In this document: piece by piece, positions 1-5,748 of the stretch
Position numbering within the stretch: the first letter of the stretch is position 1
How the letters are laid out: each line of letters begins with the position of its first letter
Assembly (NCBI GenBank): GCA_019309245.1
Contig: JAFDGP010000214.1
Span: forward strand, 1 to 5,899
Source: Deltaproteobacteria bacterium
GTDB lineage: Bacteria; Desulfobacterota; Desulfobacteria; Desulfobacterales; C00003060
Length of the DNA: 5,899 nucleotides
Direction of reading: 5' to 3'
Notes under the pieces: generated by a model
What the model saw: only the letters and a program-made list of their open reading frames with translations
Database searches by the model: none
What the model was told of the DNA's origin: nothing
Made by a program: the position numbers and the translations under genes

Positions 1-2125
1 CCTCCAGGCGCTTCTGTTCTTCCTGTGCCGCTTTGAGTTGATTTTCCAGCGTGGAGATTCGTTTCGAAATGCCCTTGATTTCTCTCTTTTTGATCAGGAT
101 TCCACCGCTGCCGTTTTCAGGAGTTCCTCCGGCCAAAAGGCCCTGCAGGCAAAGCCGATCTCCCTGTTTGGTGACGATTGTGCCGCAAGCCTGCCCGCGT
201 TCACGAAGCGTCAGGGCCTGCGACAGGTCGTCGACTACCAGGACATGTCCAAGCAGGGCCTCCATGGCCTGCTTGCAGTCTTGCCGAATTTTTATATGCT
301 CGATCAGGCGATCTTGATGTTCGCCGGATCCTGGCCGGGATAGTCCCAAAGGTCGAACCCCGTCCAGCGGGACGAAGCCACACTTTCCACCGGAAGAACT
401 GCGAAGGGCCTCAATTGCCGCAAGACCACCCTTTGGTTTTTTTACGATAACATATTGCAGCGCATCGCCCAGGGCAGCCTCAACGGCCGCTTCATACGAA
501 GCCTCTGGCTCGATAACGTCCGCCAACAGGCCGCAGATGCCTGCCTGGTCAAGCTTTCCGGCCTTCCATCGTTTCATGACGTTTCGAACCCCTTTTTTGA
601 ACCACTCATAATTTTCATCCATTTTCTTGAGTGTGGCATAGTGGGAACGCATTTTCTGGCGCTCGAGTTCGATTTGTTGCACACGTCGTATCTGGGCGGC
701 AAGGGCTTCCCGGTTTGCGCGGACCTGCTTGTCCAATGACTGACCCTGCTGTTCAACCTCATGGTGGTTTTTCTGAAGCGCCTTGCGGGAGTCTTCAAGG
801 CGGGCGAGGCGGCTCTCGAGGTCGGAAATTTCTTGCTCACATTCGCCTTTTTCTTCCATGACCCGACCCAGCCGTTTTGACAGGGCAGCCTTGTTGCGGT
901 CGGCTGCGTTCAGGGTGTTTTCGTAAGCGGCTTTTTCGCCGGTCAGGTTCACCAGACGACTCTTTGCCGCGTCGAGGGTTCGGTTCAGTTCAACGACCTT
1001 AACCTTTAGGGAGGCATGATGGGCGTGTTCACTTTCCAGGGCCTTGCGGGCCTTTTGGGTGTCGTGAGTGAGTGCTGCCTTGCGCACTTCAAGCGCCCGG
1101 CACTCTTGGTCGATGTCGCGAGCCTTTTCCTCGATGCCTTTAATTTCTGCCTCACATTGACCCGCCTCAGTGTCAAAGCGCTCCAGATCTCTTGTGGCAT
1201 ACGCGATGTCGGCTTCAAGCTTATCGAGGCGGCGCTGTATGTCATGCCTCCGAGCCCGTTCCTCAGTGATCTGGTGATACCTGGCGGCCCTGTCTTCCTT
1301 GATCCGCTGGATCTCGGCATCCAGTTTGGCCAGTTCGGATTCGTGCTGAAAATCCGTGTCCTTCAAGGCTTCCAGGAGTTTACCGGCCTCCCGGATCTGG
1401 GCCGTGATTGTCTTGTACTGATGGACGGCCAGCTTCACTTCCAGGTCCTGAATCCGGGCTTGCAGCGCCTTGTAACGTTCCGCCTTTCTGGCCTGGCGTT
1501 TCTGGCTGTTCATCTGGCGCTTGACCTCATAAATCACGTCGCTGATCCGCAGCAAATTGTTCTGCGTGCGTTTGACCTTTAAAAGCGCTTCATGTTTCCG
1601 GCTCTTGTAGCGGGTGATGCCCGCCGCTTCTTCGATGAAATAGCGGCGTTCCTCCGGACCGGCGTCAATGAGCGTGCTGATCTTGCCCTGCTCAACAATG
1701 GCATAGGCTTTGGAGCCGAGACCGGTGCCGGCCAGCAGATTCTGGACATCTTTGAGCCTGCAAGGCTGTTTGTTGATGAAATAGCCACTTTCACCGGAAC
1801 GAAACAGCCGACGGCTCACCATGATCTCCGAGTAGTGACGGTATTCTTCCGGGACCGTGCCGTTATCATTGACGATCGTTAGGGCGACCTCCGCCATATT
1901 CGTGGGTCCCCTGTGCTCGCTGCCGGAAAAGATCACGTCTTCCATGGACTTGCCCCGGAGCTGTTTGACGCTCTGTTCGCCCATGACCCATCTCATGGCG
2001 TCCACGATATTACTCTTCCCACAGCCGTTGGGACCGACAACGGCACAAATCCCGTCCGGGAAACGCACCGTTGTTTTGTCCACAAAGGACTTAAATCCCA
2101 CGATGTCGAGTTGCTTGAGTTTCAT
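1..2125 (-). CDS. smc: Chromosome partition protein Smc, N-terminal 708 residues (cut by window edge)
   Basis: SMC is the ATPase core of the bacterial condensin (Smc-ScpA-ScpB). It acts as a dimer on the nucleoid to compact and segregate the chromosome. The minus strand reads open from ATG at 2125 to the window edge without a stop or frameshift; I translated it throughout. It begins MKLKQLDIVGFKSF, the classic SMC opening. The Walker A motif GPNGCGKS is at about residues 31-38, followed by NIVDAMRWVMGE. The family signature LLAGTGLGSKAYAIVEQGKI and then IDAGPEERRYFIEEAAGITRYK complete the N-terminal half of the ATPase head. Charged heptad-like sequence (coiled coil) runs from about residue 170 to 505. 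The hinge domain lies at about 505-670 (GVRNVMKRWKAGKLDQAGICG, then VIEPEASYEAAVEAALGD), and the returning coiled coil starts after it. Family members are about 1,150-1,200 residues, so the C-terminal arm, ABC signature and Walker B lie beyond the left edge. The start is supported by a GAGGTG ribosome-binding site. I see nothing abnormal in it. Confidence 0.97.
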   Translation of the reverse strand, partial: MKLKQLDIVGFKSFVDKTTVRFPDGICAVVGPNGCGKSNIVDAMRWVMGEQSVKQLRGKSMEDVIFSGSEHRGPTNMAEVALTIVNDNGTVPEEYRHYSEIMVSRRLFRSGESGYFINKQPCRLKDVQNLLAGTGLGSKAYAIVEQGKISTLIDAGPEERRYFIEEAAGITRYKSRKHEALLKVKRTQNNLLRISDVIYEVKRQMNSQKRQARKAERYKALQARIQDLEVKLAVHQYKTITAQIREAGKLLEALKDTDFQHESELAKLDAEIQRIKEDRAARYHQITEERARRHDIQRRLDKLEADIAYATRDLERFDTEAGQCEAEIKGIEEKARDIDQECRALEVRKAALTHDTQKARKALESEHAHHASLKVKVVELNRTLDAAKSRLVNLTGEKAAYENTLNAADRNKAALSKRLGRVMEEKGECEQEISDLESRLARLEDSRKALQKNHHEVEQQGQSLDKQVRANREALAAQIRRVQQIELERQKMRSHYATLKKMDENYEWFKKGVRNVMKRWKAGKLDQAGICGLLADVIEPEASYEAAVEAALGDALQYVIVKKPKGGLAAIEALRSSSGGKCGFVPLDGVRPLGLSRPGSGEHQDRLIEHIKIRQDCKQAMEALLGHVLVVDDLSQALTLRERGQACGTIVTKQGDRLCLQGLLAGGTPENGSGGILIKKREIKGISKRISTLENQLKAAQEEQKRLE

Positions 2126-2132
2126 GGCAAAA

Positions 2133-2138
2133 CACCTC
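2133..2138 (-). promoter_or_regulatory. Ribosome-binding site of smc
   Basis: The minus strand reads GAGGTG, seven bases before the ATG at 2125. Sequence and spacing fit a strong Shine-Dalgarno site. Together with the conserved MKLKQLDIVGFKSF start, it fixes the smc start codon. Confidence 0.8.
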
Positions 2139-2436
2139 AAGGCATGGTTATGTCCGGCAAGCCGACCAAGTGCAAGAATCCTAACAAAGCCCGCTGGTCT
2201 TGTAAAGGGCAAATACCACAAAATGTATACGAATGTAAATCAGATACAACATATGGGGTCGTCGTCAAGCAGGGCCAAGCCGAGAGTTGTTGCCTCGCTT
2301 GTTTTTGAACACGTCCCCCGGCACCGGCCGGATGATCTTTTTTCAAGGCGATCCCCTTGATTCATGGGACTCCAAAGGCCCTCATCAATTTTCATGTAAG
2401 ATTCACGTACAAACGGCTTGCCAATAGACGTTCACT
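2139..2436. other. Intergenic region upstream of smc, no convincing gene
   Basis: About 300 bases between the smc ribosome-binding site and the first repeat element. It is AT-rich around 2200-2260, where the smc promoter probably lies. A small inverted repeat, TCAAGG/CCTTGA, sits near 2343-2360 beside a run of T (2338-2343). A second short hairpin, CCGGC-ACCG-GCCGG, lies near 2319-2332 and is followed a few bases later by the same T run. The latter looks somewhat like an intrinsic terminator on the plus strand, but no plus-strand gene precedes it. A 51-codon minus-strand open frame (2240-2395) has no ribosome-binding site and resembles nothing I know, so I do not call it a gene. Confidence 0.5.
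2241..2268 (-). promoter_or_regulatory. Possible smc promoter (weak)
   Basis: On the minus strand, TTGACG (2263-2268) stands 16 bases before TATCTG (2241-2246), within an AT-rich stretch that is unusual for this window. The -35 matches five of six consensus bases, but the -10 matches only three. An overlapping alternative uses TTTACA near 2232-2237 with a poor -10. The placement would give a leader of about 110 bases before smc. This is a guess from consensus matching only. Confidence 0.2.
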
Positions 2437-2469
2437 AAGCTAGTTTCCATCCATAAATGGCCCTTTTTC

Positions 2470-2555
2470 CTCTGAGCGGCGTTCTCCGCGGGTTTTCGCC
2501 TGCGAAGTACGCCCGGTACGTCTCGGCGAAAACCCTTGTGCGGCCTTGCTCAGAG
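2470..2555. repeat. Central long hairpin of repeat copy 1
   Basis: The outer arms CTCTGAGC (2470-2477) and GCTCAGAG (2548-2555) form a perfect 8-bp stem. After an internal loop, the inner arms GGGTTTTCGCC (2490-2500) and GGCGAAAACCC (2525-2535) form a perfect 11-bp stem, capped by a partly paired loop containing two GTAC tetramers. No T run follows either side directly, so it is not a standard intrinsic terminator. It could still form a stable structure in read-through RNA or as extruded DNA. Confidence 0.8.
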
Positions 2556-2580
2556 AAAAAACTGCTCATTTATGAATTGG

Positions 2581-2595
2581 TCCGCCTGAGGCGGA
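2581..2595. repeat. 15-bp palindrome TCCGCCTGAGGCGGA, first copy
   Basis: Perfect 6-bp arms TCCGCC/GGCGGA around TGA. The identical 15-mer occurs at 5219-5233. Here it lies inside repeat copy 1, at a place where copy 2 has a shorter, unrelated sequence. It may therefore be a small insertion into the older repeat. Confidence 0.75.
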
Positions 2596-2684
2596 ACGCA
2601 AGAGCCCGTTGATTTTTTTCAGTTCGTGGATGGGCACAAGCTAGCTTTAATCGCAAGATTTCGGATGTAGGCGGCAACGGGGAT

Positions 2685-3620
2685 ATGTTTAATTTTCGAT
2701 TTGGACGCGGTCTTGCAACCGCTGAAAAATCTTATGATTTTCCGCCGTTCAGGCCCCCGAGCGAAGCGGAGAGCCTGCTGTTGAGAATGACGCGCGGATG
2801 TCCGTGGAACCGCTGCGCGTTTTGTCCGATGTACCGCGGGATCCGGTTCGAAGTCCGCGAAAGCGAGGCGGTCCGACGAGATATTGACACGGCCAAAGAA
2901 GTTTTGAACGAGCCGGTTGAAACCGTGTTCGTGGGAGATTCCGACAGCCTGGTTGCAAACACGCACACGTGGTGTGACATTCTCGCGTCCCTGTACGAGG
3001 CCTTTCCGTCGATCACGCGAGTGACTACCTACGCGCGGGCCTATACCCTGAAACGCCGCTCACTTGAGGGTCTCAAAAAGATCAGGAGGGCCGGCTTGAC
3101 TCGGCTTCATATCGGCCTGGAAACAGGCAACGCCTTGGTGCTGAAGAAGGTCAGAAAAGGGGCCACCCCGGCCACCATGATTCAGGGGTGCCATCAGGCC
3201 AAAGAGGCTGGTTTCGAGGTTTCCGTTTATGTCCTTGTTGGGATCGGCGGCAGATCTTTGTGGCGGGAACATGCGCTTGAGACGGCCAGCGTGCTCAATG
3301 CCATTGAGCCGGACTTCATTCGTGTCAGGACCTTGATCCCCCAGCCGGGCACAGCGTTATACCGGTGGTGGAAAGCCGGCACCTTTGAGCTGCCAGCACC
3401 GGAACTTGCCCTCAAGGAGCAAAGGGTGCTTATCGAATCCCTGAAGGTCAATGCCTATTACCTGTCAGACCATGTGTCCAACTATGCACCGGTCCATGGG
3501 AGGTTGCCTGGGAATCGCTCGGATATGCTTAAGGTCATCCAAGATATCACGGATCGGCTCCGAGGAGACGAAAACTTTAGACAATGCATTAAGAAAAGAT
3601 CGAAACATATTTATTTATAG
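2685..3620 (+). CDS. Radical SAM protein, COG1032-like, substrate unknown
   Basis: Radical SAM enzymes use a [4Fe-4S] cluster to cleave S-adenosylmethionine and start radical chemistry in the cytoplasm. The cluster motif is visible as TRGCPWNRCAFCPMYRG, with Cys39, Cys44 and Cys47. The spacing is C-x4-C-x2-C, not the textbook C-x3-C-x2-C. It is followed by VFVGDSDSLV (about 81-90), a barrel strand at the usual place, then HIGLETGNALVLKKVRKGAT (about 142-161), VLVGIGG (183-189) and the C-terminal SDHVSNYAPVHGRLPGNR (261-278). To my memory, the SDHxSNY...GRLP tail and the RPPSEAESLL lead-in to the Cys motif mark a poorly characterised subfamily usually annotated only as radical SAM protein. No B12-binding or SPASM-type Cys-rich domain is visible. 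At 311 residues it looks full length. The start is supported by AGGCGG at 2669-2674, ten bases upstream, and the next Met (residue 35) would remove part of the lead-in. It is probably cotranscribed with the FmdB-type gene nine bases downstream. The substrate cannot be deduced. Confidence 0.92.
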   Translation: MFNFRFGRGLATAEKSYDFPPFRPPSEAESLLLRMTRGCPWNRCAFCPMYRGIRFEVRESEAVRRDIDTAKEVLNEPVETVFVGDSDSLVANTHTWCDILASLYEAFPSITRVTTYARAYTLKRRSLEGLKKIRRAGLTRLHIGLETGNALVLKKVRKGATPATMIQGCHQAKEAGFEVSVYVLVGIGGRSLWREHALETASVLNAIEPDFIRVRTLIPQPGTALYRWWKAGTFELPAPELALKEQRVLIESLKVNAYYLSDHVSNYAPVHGRLPGNRSDMLKVIQDITDRLRGDENFRQCIKKRSKHIYL

Positions 3621-3622
3621 GA
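3619..3622 (+). promoter_or_regulatory. Ribosome-binding site of the FmdB-type gene, overlapping the upstream stop codon
   Basis: AGGA at 3619-3622 overlaps the last two bases of the radical SAM stop codon TAG (3618-3620) and lies seven bases before the ATG at 3630. Ribosomes finishing the first gene would uncover or reuse this site, so translational coupling of the two genes is likely. Confidence 0.65.
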
Positions 3623-3629
3623 CAATATT

Positions 3630-3935
3630 ATGCCAATCTATGAATTTTCCTGTTCGGATTGCAAAAGGGTTTTCGAGGTGTTGGTCGCCCGTTACGAGCA
3701 TCGTGCGCAGTGTCCGCACTGCGGAGGCGAACGGACCAAGCGCCTGATCGGCGCCCCCTCGATCCAGGTCAGCACAGACCGGGCCACGCCGCGTATTGAG
3801 AAACGGGTCAGGGAGTATTTGTTGGACGGAAAGTTTTCACAGGCCACACGCTTTGCGGACAAGGCCGCCTCAATGGTCAAGTCCGACAAAGTCAAACGCA
3901 TTGCAGAGAAACTGCATCAGAAAACAGACAAGTAG
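3630..3935 (+). CDS. FmdB-type zinc-ribbon protein
   Basis: A 101-residue protein opening with MPIYEFSCSDCKRVFEVLV, the hallmark of the FmdB/CxxC_CxxC_SSSS zinc-ribbon family. Cys8 and Cys11 pair with Cys28 and Cys31 (QCPHCGGE) to make one zinc-binding knuckle pair. The family name comes from a putative regulator of formamidase, but most members have no proven function, so the name should not be read as a role in formamide use here. The rest (about 50-101) is a charged, probably helical tail (REYLLDGKFSQATRFADKAA), longer than in minimal members and without the serine-rich end seen in some. It lies nine bases after the radical SAM gene and is probably coupled to it. Its stop is only 26 bases from the stop of the convergent HDOD gene, with no clear terminator between them. 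Confidence 0.92.
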   Translation: MPIYEFSCSDCKRVFEVLVARYEHRAQCPHCGGERTKRLIGAPSIQVSTDRATPRIEKRVREYLLDGKFSQATRFADKAASMVKSDKVKRIAEKLHQKTDK

Positions 3936-3961
3936 GCGGGGATCGGATGCCGTCAGGCGGC

Positions 3962-4936
3962 TTACTGTCTTTCGTTCGAGATTTTTTGTACCGACTCCAG
4001 CACTTCGGCCATGATGCCGTCGAGATCCTGTTCGTGCAGGTCTAGAAACGCCATGGCATCCTCTTCAAACTCGTACATCATTCCGTCAATTCCCAGGCCC
4101 AGACCTGTCATCATCGCAATTCCATCGGCCATGTGGACTATGTAGGCCAACGGGTCATTTTGCGATCGAGAAGGGTAGTGGTGATAACGGATAGCGGTGG
4201 TCAAGGCTTTTGGAATGTTCCACTGCTTGCATACCTCGGCCGCGATTTCACAATGGTCAAACGCTAGAATTGCCTTTTCAGCGGCCAGAAAGCCATCATC
4301 GCTGTCTGCGATAAAATTTTGAAAAGCCTCTCGGCGTTCCAGGATATAGGGATCCAGAATGAGTTTCCCGGCGTCATGAAGCAGCCCTGCGGCAAAGGCA
4401 TCGTTGGATAGTGCCGGGTTTTTCTTGTTGGCGATGAGCCTTGCGCCGAATGCCACGCCGAGGCAGTGGCGCCAGAGTTCCCCTGCGTCAAGACCGTAGC
4501 CCGGCAACGTCGTGCCCAGGATGGCGGCGGTGCCTCCCATGGTCACCAGCTCGGCCAGGGCCTTGTGCCCCAAAACGACCGAGGCATGCTGAATGGAGGC
4601 AACCTTGCCGCTTAATCCGTAGTAGGAGGAGTTGGCCAGTTTCAGGACCCTGGCGGCAATAGCCTGGTCTGTTATGATCTCTCTGGCTTTAAGAACGGTT
4701 TGAGGCATAGGCGGCAATTGCCCGACGTTTTTGAGAATGTGCTTTTTAAGGGCCTCGCCCGTTTCATGGCCGTTTTCTTCCAGCCCGGACCGCCCGGCTC
4801 CCTTAAGGCCATGCGTGATGTCCAGTTCAATGATGTTCTCACACGCCGGGCAGGGAAACGCGATGGCCTTTCCAATGGGAATCCGCTCGTCCGGGATCTC
4901 GAATGCCTTTTTACATGCGGAGCAGGTGATTTTCAT
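3962..4936 (-). CDS. HDOD-domain signalling protein with N-terminal zinc ribbon
   Basis: A 324-residue soluble protein. Residues 1-40 form an MJ0042-like zinc ribbon (MKITCSACKKAFEIPDERIP...FPCPACENIIEL) with Cys5, Cys8, Cys29 and Cys32. A short linker (about 41-62) leads into an HDOD domain (about 63-265), recognised by QLPPMPQTVLK, ARVLKLANSSYYG (95-107), IQHASVVLGHKAL, AGLLHDAGKLIL (183-194), DHCEIAAEVCKQWNIP and IRYHHYP. HDOD domains are HD-superfamily relatives, generally thought to be non-catalytic, in bacterial signalling and stress-response proteins. The His187-Asp188 dyad is retained here, but hydrolase activity is not implied. The C-terminal 60 residues are acidic and helical. Between LPPMPQTVLKAREIITD and QAIAARVL, about 17 residues that normally carry a helix are missing, so the domain may be altered. 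ATG at 4936 is chosen because the zinc ribbon starts at once; its ribosome-binding site is weak. It converges on the FmdB-type gene. Confidence 0.9.
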   Translation of the reverse strand: MKITCSACKKAFEIPDERIPIGKAIAFPCPACENIIELDITHGLKGAGRSGLEENGHETGEALKKHILKNVGQLPPMPQTVLKAREIITDQAIAARVLKLANSSYYGLSGKVASIQHASVVLGHKALAELVTMGGTAAILGTTLPGYGLDAGELWRHCLGVAFGARLIANKKNPALSNDAFAAGLLHDAGKLILDPYILERREAFQNFIADSDDGFLAAEKAILAFDHCEIAAEVCKQWNIPKALTTAIRYHHYPSRSQNDPLAYIVHMADGIAMMTGLGLGIDGMMYEFEEDAMAFLDLHEQDLDGIMAEVLESVQKISNERQ

Positions 4937-5167
4937 GTTCCGAGTCTTTCCCGTTTAAATTGAGTTCCACCGACAGTCAAGTAGTGGACGGACGTTTTAC
5001 AGGTCAACTGCCGGCTATCGGATTCGCAGTGTTTTGTTTGTCCTCTTGCTGAACGCTAACAACATAAAACATCATCCGCAGGCTGCACTTATGGACGACT
5101 ACCGGCACAAAAAGCCAAGGACCTCGGTGAAGTGAGTCAGCACAAATCGTGCCAACATTATGGGATA
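4937..5167. other. Intergenic region upstream of the HDOD gene
   Basis: No credible gene. On the minus strand, two -35-like hexamers sit before the HDOD start: TTGACC (5002-5007) and TTGACT (4975-4980). The second pairs at 16 bases with TTAAAC (4953-4958). Neither has a good -10 element, and the nearer one would leave only about ten bases of leader. These are weak promoter candidates. A weak terminator-like hairpin on the minus strand is listed separately. An 87-codon minus-strand frame (5004-5267) is rejected because it runs through the palindromic element and has no recognisable protein features. Confidence 0.5.
5106..5127 (-). terminator. Possible weak intrinsic terminator
   Basis: Read on the minus strand: CCGAG-GTC-CTTGG (5115-5127), a 5-bp stem including one G-U pair, then GC and five T. 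It is oriented to end transcription from the small Cys-rich gene, whose stop is about 200 bases upstream. The stem is short, so the call is tentative. Confidence 0.3.
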
Positions 5168-5283
5168 ATGAGGCCTTTGAAAAATGTTCAATCTTGGTCA
5201 AGTTCAAGGATGGTGATATCCGCCTGAGGCGGAGAGCCAGACGCAGAAATTGGGTAAAAGGGGCCATTTTGCAAAGGTCTCAT
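5168..5283. repeat. 116-bp MITE-like element with terminal inverted repeats
   Basis: ATGAGGCCTTTGAAAAATG at 5168-5186 faces CATTTTGCAAAGGTCTCAT at 5265-5283. As inverted repeats, these match at 17 of 19 positions. The element's midpoint (about 5225.5) falls on the palindrome TCCGCCTGAGGCGGA (5219-5233, centre 5226), so the element is symmetrical end to end. It is too short to code for a transposase and has no sensible open frame. It fits a miniature inverted-repeat transposable element mobilised by a transposase elsewhere. A target-site duplication is not clear: AT occurs on both sides of GAGG...TCTC, which is too short to count as proof. Confidence 0.75.
5219..5233. repeat. 15-bp palindrome TCCGCCTGAGGCGGA, second copy
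   Basis: Identical to the 15-mer at 2581-2595. It forms the exact centre of the 116-bp element. Its presence in two otherwise different repeats in one window suggests a motif that is abundant in this genome. Confidence 0.75.
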
Positions 5284-5323
5284 AGGGAAAACAATTGGGG
5301 AATGGTTAAAGCCGATGTGTTCT

Positions 5324-5602
5324 CTAGCGGGCCATGGTCAGCGGTTGGGCTTCTTCGTCTTGCTGGAGATGGAGGCACCACCGTCTGTACTTGCACGCAA
5401 TCTGGTCGCAGTAGGTGTCCGCCGTGCCGAAGCAATCAAAGTTTCCCTCGTTTTTTTGTTTTCTCCGGATGGTTTCCTTGGCGACTTCCACGAAACAGTC
5501 GCTGCAAAGCGAAGAGCTGAAGGCGTCGGGGCCCCACGCGATTGCCGACTCTTTTTCCCATTGTTTGCCGCATCGAATGCATTTAACGAGCAATTTATTC
5601 AT
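5324..5602 (-). CDS. Small Cys-rich, probably metal-binding protein of unknown function
   Basis: A 92-residue protein beginning MNKLLVKCIRCGKQWEKES. It has two Cys groups. Cys8/Cys11 and Cys33/Cys36 (LCSDCF) form a CxxC...CxxC zinc-ribbon pattern. Cys57, Cys65, Cys70 and Cys76 form a second cluster (NFDCFGTADTYCDQIACKYRRWC) that could bind zinc or an iron-sulfur centre. There is no signal peptide or membrane segment, so it is probably cytoplasmic. The patterned cysteines and a good ribosome-binding site (AGGGGA, six bases before the ATG at 5602) argue that it is a real gene. The open frame extends upstream to 5731, but that part runs into the repeat palindrome and is unlikely to be translated. 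The in-frame ATG two codons earlier (5608) abuts the ribosome-binding site and is a worse start. The name and function are unknown to me; similar small proteins may occur in related bacteria. It stands alone between repeat elements, with no operon partner in view. Confidence 0.75.
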   Translation of the reverse strand: MNKLLVKCIRCGKQWEKESAIAWGPDAFSSSLCSDCFVEVAKETIRRKQKNEGNFDCFGTADTYCDQIACKYRRWCLHLQQDEEAQPLTMAR

Positions 5603-5608
5603 GGCCAT

Positions 5609-5614
5609 TCCCCT
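5609..5614 (-). promoter_or_regulatory. Ribosome-binding site of the small Cys-rich gene
   Basis: The minus strand reads AGGGGA, six bases before ATG at 5602. This chooses the 92-residue start over the longer upstream open frame. Confidence 0.65.
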
Positions 5615-5720
5615 GACGCGTCTGTCGTTCCGAACTCCCGTCCGCGGGCCAATGAGGCAACCCACGCAACGAGAGTGGATCGGAAATTTACGCTCGTACC
5701 CATCGTTTTTTTTCGGCTCA

Positions 5721-5748
5721 TGGATGGGCACTAACTAGTGCCCATCCA
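5721..5748. repeat. Perfect 13-bp inverted repeat with 2-base spacer
   Basis: TGGATGGGCACTA (5721-5733), AC, then TAGTGCCCATCCA (5736-5748). The flanks continue the symmetry loosely, with a T run at 5706-5713 and an A run at 5757-5762. Because the runs are T before and A after on both strands, this is not an intrinsic terminator in either direction. The right arm is the end of repeat copy 2. The left arm matches the same end of copy 1 (TGGATGGGCAC at 2627-2637), as if two element ends met head to head. Confidence 0.8.

Larger units (their letters stand above)
2437..2647 (-). repeat. 211-bp dispersed repeat with nested inverted repeats, copy 1 (MITE-like)
   Basis: The outer ends are imperfect inverted repeats: AAGCTAGTTT-CCATCCA at 2437-2453, and on the other side TGGATGGGCAC followed by AAGCTAGCTT at 2627-2647. 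Further in, CCATAAATGG near 2451-2460 faces CATTTATGAATTGG at 2567-2580, and at the centre is a long hairpin (2470-2555). Bases 2467-2580 align without gaps to the reverse complement of 5786-5899, with 7 differences in 114 positions. The end carrying GTGCCCATCCACGAA is also shared with the second copy. There is no open frame resembling a transposase. The structure suggests a non-autonomous, miniature inverted-repeat element or a family of structured intergenic repeats. The strand given is arbitrary, set so that copy 2 is plus. Confidence 0.8.

Noticed and set aside
1016..1582. 188-codon plus-strand open frame antisense to smc
   Set aside because: It lies entirely opposite the smc coiled coil. 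It is hydrophobic only because it is the complement of charged codons, and it resembles no protein I know. smc is intact on the other strand.
2240..2395. 51-codon minus-strand open frame upstream of smc
   Set aside because: There is no ribosome-binding site and no recognisable motif. It overlaps the likely smc promoter region, so it is probably chance.
2470..2555. Repeat hairpin as an ordinary rho-independent terminator
   Set aside because: The stem is strong, but no T run follows it directly on the plus strand. The long T run on the other strand comes before the stem, not after it. A structured repeat fits better.
5004..5267. 87-codon minus-strand frame in the intergenic region
   Set aside because: It reads through the 116-bp palindromic element, has no clear ribosome-binding site, and has an unconvincing composition.
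5603..5731. N-terminal extension of the small Cys-rich gene to 5731
   Set aside because: The extension would start in the repeat palindrome and has no ribosome-binding site. The ATG at 5602 has a good one and begins at the conserved-looking part.
5315..5734. 139-codon plus-strand frame and overlapping 107- and 123-codon frames opposite the Cys-rich gene
   Set aside because: They are shadow frames. The minus strand has patterned cysteines and a proper start, while these have no recognisable domain.
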